Positions 11,046 through 21,220 of a stretch of 22,110 bases of DNA are shown piece by piece. Every line of letters begins with the position of its first letter. Position 1 is the stretch's first letter. A program made the position numbers and the translations under genes. Below the pieces are notes generated by a model. That model had not been told where the DNA came from. It worked only from the letters and a program-made list of their open reading frames with translations, and searched no databases. Origin of the DNA: Paulinella micropora (lineage: Eukaryota; Cercozoa; Imbricatea; Euglyphida); the NCBI GenBank assembly GCA_009731375.1, contig BJOX01000231.1, positions 513,351-535,460 of the forward strand. Direction: 5' to 3'.

Positions 11046-11131
11046 ATGCGGCTGGCCACAAAATTTCACATGTTTTGCGGGCAAGCCGGGCCGGCGAGCC
11101 CGCAAAACACGTCAAATTTGGCGCGCCGCAT
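11046..11131. repeat. Long imperfect inverted repeat (hairpin), possible MITE-like insert
   Basis: The left arm (11046-11082) and right arm (11098-11131) are complementary. The innermost 11 bp, GTTTTGCGGGC / GCCCGCAAAAC, are perfect, and the inner 22 bp have two mismatches. Beyond that a 3-bp bulge and about 12 more bp match with two changes. The 15-base loop is itself palindromic (GCCGGGCCGGC, 11085-11095). The element lies between decayed minisatellite units. No flanking target duplication could be defined confidently. Confidence 0.75.
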
Positions 11132-11141
11132 ATGTACTTTC

Positions 11142-11178
11142 ATCGGTAACCTGACCACGTTTTGTGGAGGTGACCGAT
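11142..11178. repeat. Second hairpin next to the long inverted repeat
   Basis: ATCGGTAACCTGACCAC (11142-11158) pairs with GTGGAGGTGACCGAT (11164-11178) around a GTTTT loop, with a 2-base bulge and one mismatch, giving 14 paired positions. It ends exactly where minisatellite-like sequence resumes (AAAAGAGGCACTGGGGAGGC). The two hairpins therefore probably belong to one insert of about 135 bp. Confidence 0.7.
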
Positions 11179-11240
11179 AAAAGAGGCACTGGGGAGGCAG
11201 GAACTGGACAAAACGGCGACAGCCATGCAGTAGGCGGAAA

Positions 11241-11323
11241 AAGGAATTTTGGCATTCAGGACACTCCCCTAACGCAAATATTTGCGTGAATTCCAAAGAA
11301 ATCATACCAGCATCAACATCGAG
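11241..11323 (+). repeat. Dispersed fragment of the 183-bp satellite
   Basis: This segment matches 219-300 of the first satellite unit with a handful of changes and one indel, from AAGGAATTTTGGCATTCAGG to CAACATCGAG. It includes the perfect palindrome CGCAAATATTTGCG. Both edges are sharp: minisatellite-like DNA on the left, unrelated GCTGATATAAAAAG on the right. Confidence 0.88.
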
Positions 11324-11968
11324 GCTGATATAAAAAGCAGAAGGAAGGCAGCCGCTGGATGAAAAAAGGCATCAGCGATAGAGTATCTGTGACTGAAAAG
11401 GTAGGAGTGAGGCAGTAGCTGTAACGGCCAAGGCAGCAGAGGAAATAGAAAGACTAAAAGGCAATAGTGAGGCAGCAGATGGGACAAAAAGGCAATAGTA
11501 AGGAAGTAGAGAGGACAACAAGGCAATAGTGAGGTAGCGGGCGGGACAAAAAGGCAATAATGAGGCAGCAGCTGGGGAAAAAGCAATATTCAGGCAGCAG
11601 AGGGACAAAAAGGCAATAGTGAGGCAGCAGAGAGACAAAAAGGCAATAGTAAGACAGCAGCTGGACAAAAAGACAGTAGTGAAGAAGCAGCTGGACAAAA
11701 AAGGAAATAGTGAGGCAGCAGACAGGACAAAAAGGAATGGTGAGGCAGTAGCTGGACAAAAAGGCAATGGTGAGGCAGCAGCTGGAAAAAGGCAATAGTG
11801 AGGCAGCAGGCGGGACAAAAAGGCAGTAGTGAGGCACCAGCTGGGACATAAAGGCAGTAGTGAGGCAACATGCGGGACAAAAAGGCAATAGTGAGGCAGC
11901 AGCTGGACAAAAGAGGAAATAGTGAGGCAGAAGCTGGACAAAAAAGGCAATAGTGAGGCAGCAGCAGC

Positions 11969-12033
11969 TGACCAGAAACTTGTTTCACCTCCTTGTCAAG
12001 TGCCGACTTCACCTCGAACTGCTTGTGACACTC
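11969..12033 (-). CDS. Possible small exon fragment (unrecognised)
   Basis: On the minus strand a splice-acceptor-like TATTATTTACAG is followed directly by codons reading ECHKQFEVKSALDKEVKQVS, then Gly-Gln-Leu, before the frame enters the minisatellite. The peptide is charged, amphipathic and unlike the repeat translations nearby, so it may be the edge of a real coding exon or of a decayed one. No family is recognised, no donor is seen, and 22 residues are too few to decide. Chance is a serious alternative. Confidence 0.2.
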
Positions 12034-12045
12034 CTGTAAATAATA

Positions 12046-12465
12046 TACATACATAGGCTACATACATACATACATACATAGGCTACATACATGGATGTAT
12101 ACACAGCTGGTAGAAACGTTGTCCAGAACGACAGAAGCAAGGAATAGAACAAGGAAAAACATACATACATACATACACACATACATACATACATACATAC
12201 ATACATACATACATACATACATACATACATACATACATACATACATACATACATACATACATAGACTACATACATACATACATACATAGGCTACATACAT
12301 ACATAGGCTACATAGGCTATTATATGCATACATACATACAGGCTACATACATAGATGTATACAGACCTGGTAGAAACGTTGTCCAGAACGACAGAAGCAA
12401 GGAATAGAACAAGGAAAAACATACATGCATACACAAATACATACATACATACATACATACATACA

Positions 12466-12497
<32 letters not shown>

Positions 12498-12681
12498 CAT
12501 GTACATACATACATACATACATATTCTACATACATACATAGGCTACATAGGCTCTATGAATACATACATACAGGCTACATACATAGATGTATACAGACCT
12601 GGTAGAAACGTTGTCCAGAACGACAGACGCAAGGAATAGAATAAGGAAAAACATACATACATACATACACACATACATACA

Positions 12682-12713
<32 letters not shown>

Positions 12714-12890
12714 CATACATACATACATAGGCTACATACATACATACATACATAGGCAACAGACATACATAGGCTACATAGGCTATATGCATACATACAT
12801 ACAGGCTACATACATAGATGTGTACAGACCTGGTAGAAACGTTGTCCAGAACGACAGAAGCAAGGAGTAGAACAAGGACACTCTTCAAAC
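12046..12890 (+). repeat. About 230-260-bp higher-order repeat, four units
   Basis: The anchor CTGGTAGAAACGTTGTCCAG, continuing AACGACAGAAGCAAGGAATA and GAACAAGGA, starts at about 12107, 12367, 12599 and 12830 (spacing 260, 232, 231). Each is preceded by AGGCTACATACATAGATGTA-like sequence and followed by (CATA)n. The fourth loses the CATA tail and continues into CACTCTTCAAACGTAGTGGG, a segment that recurs at about 12979-13025 with the end of the anchor. A fifth, truncated unit therefore starts there on a CT background. Minus-strand frames across the anchor include hydrophobic stretches but end in microsatellite. Confidence 0.87.
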
Positions 12891-12930
12891 GTAGTGGGGC
12901 CTGTTAAAACAGATAGTGATCATAAATATG

Positions 12931-12936
<6 letters not shown>

Positions 12937-12982
<46 letters not shown>

Positions 12983-13042
12983 AATAGAACAAGGACACTC
13001 TTGAAACGTAGTAGGGCCTGCTAAATAGATAGAGGTGATATT

Positions 13043-13110
<68 letters not shown>

Positions 13111-13135
13111 CGCTCAGGAGTGGTGATATTTTTTT

Positions 13136-13195
<60 letters not shown>

Positions 13196-13240
13196 TCTCT
13201 CTCACCCTCTTTGCCTGCTGGTATCTGCAGTAGGGGCTGA

Positions 13241-13291
<51 letters not shown>

Positions 13292-13324
13292 TCTTCGCCT
13301 GCTGGTATCTGCATTAGGGGCTGC

Positions 13325-13384
<60 letters not shown>
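12937..13384. repeat. (CT)n arrays with repeated GCCTGCTGGTATCTGCA anchors, then (CA)n
   Basis: Long CT arrays at 12937-12978, 13049-13112, 13135-13202, 13245-13286 and 13329-13354, then (CA)n to 13386. The anchor CACCCTCTTTGCCTGCTGG, continuing TATCTGCAGTAGGGGCTG, occurs at 13203, 13287 and 13385, the first two 84 bp apart. The third anchor follows the CA array, which seems to have grown from the CT array's end. Confidence 0.9.
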
Positions 13385-13390
<6 letters not shown>

Positions 13391-13436
13391 CTGTGCCTGC
13401 TGGTATCTGCATTAGGGGCTGCATTAAACGAGTCCA

Positions 13437-13792
13437 GAGTTCGAGGCGCCCTGAAATGTCCCTATGTATGTATGCATCTCTGTATGTACGTATGTATGTA
13501 TGTATGTATGTATGTATGTATGTATGTATGTATGTATGTATGTATCTATATATGAATGTATGTATGTATGTCTGTATGTGTATGTATGTATGTATGTATG
13601 TATGTATATATGCATGTATGTATGTATGTATATATGAATGTATGCATGTATGTTTGTATGTATGTATGTATGTATGTATGTCTGTATGTATGTATGTATG
13701 CATGTATGCATGTATATATGCATGCATGTATGTATGTCTGTATGTATGTATGTATTTATATATGTATGTATGTATATATGTATATATGTATG

Positions 13793-13826
<34 letters not shown>

Positions 13827-14054
13827 TGTATGTATGTATGTATGTATGTATGGAATGAACGCGTGTAGAGCTCGAGGCGCCCTGATATGACCCCTAGGTA
13901 TGTATGTATGTAAGTATGTATGTATGTATGTATGTATATATGTATGTATATATGTTTATATGTATGTATGTACGTATGAATGTATGTATCTATGTATGTA
14001 TGTATGTATGTATGTATGGAATGCCAGCTCGAGGCGTCCTACAATGCCCCCTAG

Positions 14055-14058
<4 letters not shown>
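13437..14058 (+). repeat. Three CTCGAGGCGCCCTGA anchors spaced by (TATG)n
   Basis: AG(T/C)TCGAGGCG(C/T)CCT followed by a short ATG-containing stretch and CCCCTAGGTA occurs at 13437-13464, 13867-13900 and 14029-14056. The second and third are preceded by TATGGAATG. Spacers are TATG arrays with TATA, CTGT and CATG variants. After the third anchor the simple repeat switches from TATG to GGTA/GATA through the shared TAGGTA. Confidence 0.86.
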
Positions 14059-14628
<570 letters not shown>

Positions 14629-14870
14629 NNNNNNNNNNNNNNNNNNNNNNNNNNNNNNNNNNNNNNNNNNNNNNNNNNNNNNNNNNNNNNNNNNNNNNNN
14701 NNNNNNNNNNNNNNNNNNNNNNNNNNNNNNNNNNNNNNNNNNNNNNNNNNNNNNNNNNNNNNNNNNNNNNNNNNNNNNNNNNNNNNNNNNNNNNNNNNNN
14801 NNNNNNNNNNNNNNNNNNNNNNNNNNNNNNNNNNNNNNNNNNNNNNNNNNNNNNNNNNNNNNNNNNNNNN
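14629..14870. other. Assembly gap (N), probably hiding the rest of the inverted block
   Basis: 242 undetermined bases. In the left copy, the distance from the arm (1994) back to the last TATC unit (1749) is 244 bp. The base after the gap resumes AGATAGATAG as the reverse complement of that TATC array would. The gap size therefore fits the missing half of the 430-bp block. Confidence 0.99.
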
Positions 14871-15598
<728 letters not shown>

Positions 15599-15669
15599 CA
15601 GATATGGTTGTTGATCGTCGCTCGTGCCACAGGAGGGACAAGTAAAGCTGACCATACCCTAATGAGAGA

Positions 15670-15701
<32 letters not shown>

Positions 15702-15711
15702 NNNNNNNNNN
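15599..15711. other. Short non-simple stretch, (GA)n and 10-base gap
   Basis: 15599-15664 is complex sequence (contains GGTTGTTGATCGTCGCTCGT) with no recognisable feature. (GA)n follows at 15665-15701, then ten N at 15702-15711. Confidence 0.85.
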
Positions 15712-16040
15712 GGATAGTGTGTATCTGGGAGCGCCGCGTAGCCGAAGGCCATAGGCGTCCTACCAGGAGGCATCCTCGGCTCAGACCTGCCTTCGCCTTC
15801 CTGGCTCCCTCATAGCCCATTGCCAGCGGGATCCACTTACCAAGCACGAAGTGCAGGGTAAGTACCTTTTATGGGCGAGCTCAAAGGAAACACCCAACGC
15901 CCAAGCTACCCATGGTGCAGCATTGCGAGGTAGCCAACTGACATGTGGTGCAGTTTGCTCTAGGAGGGTTGGTCTTCATCGCCAATGTCCCGCCCCCTCG
16001 ACCAATTTTTCTTACACCGAGGGGAGGGACGACCTCCGGG
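15712..16040. other. Unique GC-rich island, no gene recognised
   Basis: About 330 bp of complex sequence. Short frames exist on both strands but none has a recognisable domain. Splice-donor-like GGTAAGT occurs on both strands at 15835-15863 because of a hairpin: ACTTACC-AA-GCAC-GAA-GTGC-AG-GGTAAGT. Direct repeats CCATGGTGCAGC and CATGTGGTGCAG occur near 15910 and 15940. It could be a degraded gene or transposon piece; nothing here decides it. Confidence 0.5.
15835..15863. other. Hairpin with donor-like GGTAAGT on both strands
   Basis: ACTTACC (15835-15841) pairs with GGTAAGT (15857-15863) and GCAC (15844-15847) with GTGC (15851-15854), around a GAA loop and a two-by-two internal loop. Because of the pairing, a GGTAAGT donor-like string is present on each strand. 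Function unknown. Confidence 0.55.
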
Positions 16041-16608
<568 letters not shown>

Positions 16609-16723
16609 CTTACATACATACGCGGCAAGTCGGGCGGTCTGGCCTCATCGCCAAGCTTTGGTAGATAGATAGATAGATAGATCGATAGATAGATCGATAG
16701 ATAGATAGAGAGATAGATAGAAA

Positions 16724-16761
<38 letters not shown>

Positions 16762-16762
16762 G

Positions 16763-16834
<72 letters not shown>

Positions 16835-16888
16835 TACATTACATACATACGTGGCAAGTCGGGCGGTCTTGCCTCATCGCCAAGCTTT

Positions 16889-16952
<64 letters not shown>

Positions 16953-17009
16953 TACATTACATACATACGTGGCAAGTCGGGCGGTCTGGCCTCATCGCCT
17001 AGCTTTGGT
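16609..17009 (+). repeat. Three GGCAAGTCGGGCGGTCT anchors separated by GATA arrays
   Basis: TACATACATACG(C/T)GGCAAG, continuing TCGGGCGGTCTGGCCTCATC and GCC(A/T)AGCTTTGG, occurs at 16609, 16838 and 16955. Each is preceded by GATATA(C/T) at the end of a GATA array. Differences between copies are one or two bases, while array length varies (about 170 versus 65 bp). The last copy exits into unique DNA (17010-17092) with ATGCATCATGCATGCAT. Confidence 0.9.
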
Positions 17010-17092
17010 GTTCCCGATATGGATACGCAAGCTCCCATACCCTGGACCTATCATGCATCATGCATGCATACACAAAGACATCAAAGTATAAC

Positions 17093-17286
17093 ATGTTATG
17101 TTATGTTACGTTATGTTATGTTATGTTATGTTATGTCATGGTATGTTATGGTATGTTATGTTATGTTATGTTATGTTATGTTATTATGTTATTTTTTATC
17201 ATGTCATGTTATGTCATGTTATGTCATGTTATCTCATGCCATGCCATGTCATGTTATGTCATGTCATGTCACGCCATGTCACGCCA
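17093..17286. repeat. (ATGTT)n pentanucleotide array
   Basis: ATGTT repeats pass gradually into ATGTC and GCCATGTCAC variants towards 17286. Frames of Cys-Tyr-Val-Met type are repeat translation. Confidence 0.93.
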
Positions 17287-17469
17287 TGAGAGAGGGAGAG
17301 AGAGAAGAAGAAGAAGAAGAAGAAGAAGAAGAAGAAGAAGAAGAAGAAGAAGAAGAAGAAGAAGAAGAAGAAGAAGAAGAAGAAGAAGAAGAAGAAGAAG
17401 AAGAAGAAGAAGAAGAAGAAGAAGAAGAAGAAGAAGGAGGAGGAGGAGGAGGAGGAGAAGGAGAAGAAC

Positions 17470-17503
<34 letters not shown>

Positions 17504-18942
17504 AGAAGAAGAAGAAGAAGAAGAAGAAGAAGAAGAAGAAGAAGAAGAGAAGAAGAAGCGACGAAGAAGAAGAAGAAGAAGAAGAAGAAGAAGAAGAAGA
17601 AGAAGAAGAAGAAGAAGAAGAAGAAGAAAGAGAAAAGGAAAGAGAAAAAGAAAGGAGAAAGAAGAAAGAAGAAAGAAGAAAGAAGAAGAAGAAGAAGGAA
17701 GAAGGAAGAAGGAAGAAGGAAGAAAAGAAGAAAAGAAGAAAAGAAGAAAAGAAGAAGAGAAGAAGAGAAGAAGAGAAGAAGAGAAGAAGAGAAGAAGGAA
17801 GAAAGAAGAAAGAAGAAAGAAGAAGAAAGAAGAAAGAAGAAGAAAGAAGAAAGAAGAAAGAAGAAAGAGGAAGAAGGAAGAAAGAAGAAGAAAGAAGAAA
17901 GAAGAAAGAAAGAAAGAAGAAAGAAGAAAGAAGAAGAAAGAAGAAAGAAGAAAGAAGAAGAAGAAGAAGAAGAAGAAGAAGAAGAAGAAGAAGAAGAAGA
18001 AGAAGAAGAAGAAGAAGACGAAGACGAAGACGAAGACGAAGACGAAGACGAAGACGAAGACGAAGAAGAAGACGAAGACGAAGACGAAGACGAAGACGAA
18101 GACGAAGACGAAGACGNNNNNNNNNNNNNNNNNNNNNNNNNNNNNNNNNNNNNNNNNNNNNNNNNNNNNNNNNNNNNNNNNNNNNNNNNNNNNNNNNNNN
18201 NNNNNNNNNNNNNNNNNNNNNNNNNNNNNNNNNNNNNNNNNNNNNNNNNNNNNNNNNNNNNNNNNNNNNNNNNNNNNNNNNNNNNNNNNNNNNNNNNNNN
18301 NNNNNNNNNNNNNNNNNNNNNNNNNNNNNNNNNNNNNNNNNNNNNNNNNNNNNNNNNNNNNNNNNNNNNNNNNNNNNNNNNNNNNNNNNNNNNNNNNNNN
18401 NNNNNNNNNNNNNNNNNNNNNNNNNNNNNNNNNNNNNNNNNNNNNNNNNNNNNNNNNNNNNNNNNNNNNNNNNNNNNNNNNNNNNNNNNNNNNNNNNNNN
18501 NNNNNNNNNNNNNNNNNNNNNNNNNNNNNNNNNNNNNNNNNNNNNNNNNNNNNNNNNNNNNNNNNNNNNNNNNNNNNNNNNNNNNNNNNNNNNNNNNNNN
18601 NNNNNNNNNNNNNNNNNNNNNNNNNNNNNNNNNNNNNNNNNNNNNNNNNNNNNNNNNNNNNNNNNNNNNNNNNNNNNNNNNNNNNNNNNNNAAAAAGAAG
18701 AAGAAGAAGAAGAAGAAGAAGAAGAAGAAGAAGAAGAAGAAGAAGAAGAAGAAGAAGAAGAAGAAGAAGAAGAAGAAGAAGAAGAAGAAGAAGAAGAAGA
18801 AGAAGAAGAAGAAGAAGAAGAAGAAAAGGAAAAGGAAAAGAAAAAGGAAAAGGAAAAAGAAAGAAAGAAAGAAAGAAAGAAGAAAGAAAGAAAGAAAAAA
18901 AGAAAGAAAAAAGAAAGAAAGAAAACAAATAGAAAGAAAGAC

Positions 18943-18985
<43 letters not shown>

Positions 18986-19069
18986 AAACAAGAAAGAAAG
19001 TAAGCAAGAAAGACTAGAAAGAAAGAAAGAAAGAAAAAAAGAAAGAAAGAAAGAAAGAAAGAAAACAAA
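17287..19069. repeat. Homopurine tract, GAA then GAAA type, with gap
   Basis: From 17287 to 18116 the + strand is almost only A and G: pure (GAA)n, a GGA block (about 17436-17456), mixed GAAA/GAAGAA, and a (GACGAA)n block at about 18017-18116. N fills 18117-18691. (GAA)n resumes to about 18825, then (GAAA)n to 19069 with few interruptions. Very long poly-Glu/Lys/Arg (plus) and Ser/Phe/Leu (minus) frames are artefacts of the repeat and gap. The long mirror-symmetric purine runs can form triplex DNA in principle. Confidence 0.95.
18117..18691. other. Assembly gap (N)
   Basis: 575 undetermined bases inside the homopurine tract; both edges are purine repeat. Confidence 0.99.
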
Positions 19070-19617
19070 TAGCTTGGCCTTATTGTTTTCCTTACTACTT
19101 CCCTTTTTGTCTGTTCTCCTGATTATTGACATTTTCTACATATATAAATAAAATACATATTCCAACGCATGTATCGCCACCCCAGACCCCAAAATTCTCC
19201 CCACAAGTTAGGTGTGGCGGTTGATTCGGATGAAAGATCGCCCTGACACCACCCGTTGCCAAAAGCAGTTCTACCAAGGAAGCAAAACTGGAATGGCCGC
19301 GGCGCGCAGACTGAAACGGCAAAGTATTCTTTTTTTATGTTTCGCGGTACGCACCTTGCTTTGCATAAAGAGATAGATGGAGCACGGAAGACTCACGGAG
19401 TTATGGGAACAGACAGGAGCGAGCCTGGAGCACGAGCGTAATAGTTGTACTTGTAAGTGAATTTTTCGTGAGGACTGAGGACGAATTTTCTTTTTCGCAA
19501 GAAAGGATCACGTGCCACCATCATTGGCAATCCAAAGCTGCGCCGCGTTGCCAAGACCTTTGCTTTGGCAGGATTTCGAAAAATCGCGTTGTCTTTGAAA
19601 ATACAGAGTGTGCCTGT
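19070..19617. other. Unique island; gene content uncertain
   Basis: About 550 bp of complex sequence between the purine tract and the TTG arrays, the best candidate here for DNA near a gene. A TATA-like CATATATAAATAAAATA lies at about 19140. A donor-like CTTGTAAGTG lies at about 19450. An open + frame from about 19475 reads KKGSRATIIGNPKLRRVAK and continues with Thr-Phe-Ala-Leu-Ala-Gly-Phe-Arg before entering TTG repeats as poly-Val/Ala. Two minus frames (19095-19322, 19393-19629) also lack stops. No family is recognised in any of them. Confidence 0.4.
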
Positions 19618-19697
19618 TGTTGCTGTCACTGTTGCTGTTGCTGTTGCTGTTGTTGTTGTTGTAAATTTTAGTGATAATAATACAACAGTTGCAGAGC

Positions 19698-19732
<35 letters not shown>

Positions 19733-20032
19733 TTGTTGTTGTTGCTGTTGTTGCTTGTTGTTGCCTGTTTTTGCTTGTTGTTGTTGCGTTGTTGTTGTTG
19801 TTGTTGTCGTCGTCGTCGTCGTCGTTGTTGTTGTTGTGGTTGTTGTTGTATTTAATAATAATAATAAACTTAAATAAAGTATTTAAAATGTTGTTGTTCT
19901 TGTGCTTGTTGTTGTTGCCGTTGTTGCTGTTGTTGTTTTTGTTGTTGTTGTTGTTGTAAAATTTAGTAATAATAATACAACAGTTGTAGAACAATATAAT
20001 TAATGTTGTTCAATTTAATAATGATGATAATG
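19618..20032. repeat. (TTG)n arrays with duplicated AT-rich linkers
   Basis: TTG repeats with TCG, CTG and TTT variants. The linker TTTAGT(G/A)ATAATAATACAA followed by CAGTTG(C/T)AGA occurs at about 19667-19695 and 19961-19990. The linker AAACTTAAA(T/C)AAAGTATTT followed by AAAATG occurs at about 19865-19890 and again at 20729-20751. The second linker resembles the head of the TTG-tailed SINE-like family downstream. Poly-Leu/Val/Cys and Gln/Asn/Thr frames are repeat translation. Confidence 0.9.
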
Positions 20033-20035
20033 ATA

Positions 20036-20113
<78 letters not shown>

Positions 20114-20118
20114 TAATA
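20033..20118. repeat. (ATA)n array, tail side of SINE-like copy A1
   Basis: ATA/AAT trinucleotides with one CAA interruption. On the minus strand this is a (TTA)n array immediately 3' of the SINE-like body, the place where a SINE tail is expected. Confidence 0.9.
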
Positions 20119-20350
20119 GTGCTTCTCTGTCAATGGCTGATGCAAATCTGCAGATGCGCCTCCATCGTCTCACCCCGTGAGGGGAGTACGAAGAATTGAC
20201 GATAGGCTCTAATGACACCCCCGCAAGGGCAGTTCCAACACTTGCAGACGGACCGGTATGTTCAATGAAAATGCTGGTGGCACCGACGGGAATCGAACTG
20301 GCGACAGCGCCCAGATGGTAGAACTTGACCATTGGGCTATCACGGTGTCC
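20119..20350 (-). mobile_element. tRNA-derived SINE-like element, copy A1
   Basis: Read on the minus strand, the first 75 bases (20350-20276) look like a tRNA. They start GGACACCG, contain the A-box-like TAGCCCAATGG (20338-20328 region) and an excellent B box AGTTCGATTCCC (about 20299-20288), and end GGTGCCACC, which can pair partly with the 5' end. A roughly 155-bp unrelated body ending CAGAGAAGCAC follows, then a (TTA)n tail. This is the standard layout of a pol III-transcribed SINE. It has no coding capacity, as expected for a non-autonomous element. The anticodon region is too changed to assign an isotype. Confidence 0.75.

Positions 20351-20407
<57 letters not shown>
20351..20407. repeat. 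(ATA)n array between SINE-like copies
   Basis: About 19 ATA units, serving as the minus-strand 3' tail of copy A2 and touching the 5' end of copy A1. Confidence 0.93.
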
Positions 20408-20673
20408 GTGCTTCTCTGTCAATGGCTGATGCATTTCTGCACATGCGCCTCCATCGTCTCACCCGTGAGGGGAGTACGAAGAATTGACGATAGGCTCTAA
20501 TGACACCCCCGCAAGGGCAGTTCCAACACTTCCAGACGGACCGGTATGTTCAATGAAAATACTGGTCCAGACGGACCGGTATGTTCAATGAAAATACTGG
20601 TGGCACCGACGGGAATCGAACTGGCGACAGGGCCCAGATGGTAGAACTTGACCACTGGGCTATCACGGTGTCC
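20408..20673 (-). mobile_element. tRNA-derived SINE-like element, copy A2, with 35-bp internal duplication
   Basis: About 96% identical by eye to copy A1 over its length, with the same orientation, the same GGACACCG head, A and B boxes and (TTA)n tail. It is 34 bp longer overall because 20532-20566 is repeated exactly at 20567-20601, at the junction of tRNA-like head and body; a one-base deletion elsewhere makes up the difference. Very low divergence between copies suggests recent activity or a local segmental duplication including the tail. Confidence 0.75.
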
Positions 20674-20675
20674 AC

Positions 20676-20727
<52 letters not shown>
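20674..20727. repeat. (ATA)n array upstream of SINE-like copy A2
   Basis: Pure ATA/AAT array. Its presence on the 5' side of A2 means the A units are flanked by the same trinucleotide on both sides. Confidence 0.93.
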
Positions 20728-20730
<3 letters not shown>

Positions 20731-20797
20731 CTTAAACAAAGTATTTAAAATGCAAGATGTTGTTTGTTGTTGTTGTTGTTGTTGTAAATTTAATTAC

Positions 20798-20946
20798 AGT
20801 AATTAAACCAATGGCATGATGGCGCATGGATAACGGCCTTGAACCCACTTAAGGACAAGTTGATGTCTAGTCATCGGGCCGACTCGGGACGCCAGAGCAT
20901 GCTCACTGTACTATAGGACTCTAGAGCTCAAAGACAAGAAATAAAG
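20798..20946 (+). mobile_element. SINE-like element, family B, copy B1 with (TTG)n tail
   Basis: On the plus strand ATGGCATGATGGCGCATGGA continues TAACGGCC, close to a tRNA D-arm/A box (TGGCGCAnTGGATAACGC type). About 50 bp later GGGCCGACTCGGGACGCCAG resembles a degraded B-box/T-arm (GTTCGACTCCnGACGCCAG type). The body ends AGACAAGAAATAAAG and is followed directly by (TTG)n from 20947. Related copies B2 and B3 are also followed by (TTG)n. The tRNA origin is an inference from these two partial matches and is weaker than for family A. Confidence 0.5.
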
Positions 20947-20984
<38 letters not shown>

Positions 20985-21102
20985 CAATTTAGTAATCATG
21001 TTGTTGTTGTATTTGTTGTTGTTGTTCTTCAATTTAGTAATCATGTTGTTGTTGTTGTTCACTTTGATAATAATAATAATAACAATAATAATAATAATAA
21101 AT

Positions 21103-21155
<53 letters not shown>

Positions 21156-21220
21156 TTTATTGTTATTATTATTATTATTATATTATCATTATTGTTATTA
21201 TTATTGAACAAACTGATAAA

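Larger units (their letters stand above)
10975..11970 (+). repeat. About 30-bp minisatellite (GACAAAAAGGCAATAGTGAG type)
   Basis: From about 11400 to 11970 the unit GACAAAAAGGCAATAGTGAG plus GCAGCAGCTG is repeated roughly 19 times with substitutions and one- to three-base indels. Decayed units are also visible at about 10975-11040 and 11180-11240, so the array starts earlier and has been interrupted. Because units are near multiples of three and lack stops on the minus strand, all three minus frames stay open for hundreds of bases (Leu-Pro-His-Tyr-Cys-Leu-like decapeptides). I regard these as repeat translations, not a gene. Confidence 0.88.

Noticed and set aside
12009-12888. Membrane-protein-like minus frames with VLFLASVVLDNVSTRS-type segments
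   Set aside because: The hydrophobic segment is the translated anchor of a four-copy higher-order repeat; copies are in different frames and flanked by Tyr-Val-Cys-Met repeats.
17019-19132. Frames of about 600 codons rich in Glu/Lys/Arg or Ser/Phe/Leu
   Set aside because: They are produced by the homopurine array and bridged by 575 N; no start context or domain.
20276-20350. Functional tRNA gene on the minus strand
   Set aside because: The A and B boxes are good, but the anticodon arm does not fold convincingly, the acceptor stem is imperfect, and the head is joined to the same body in two copies with tails, which is a SINE layout.
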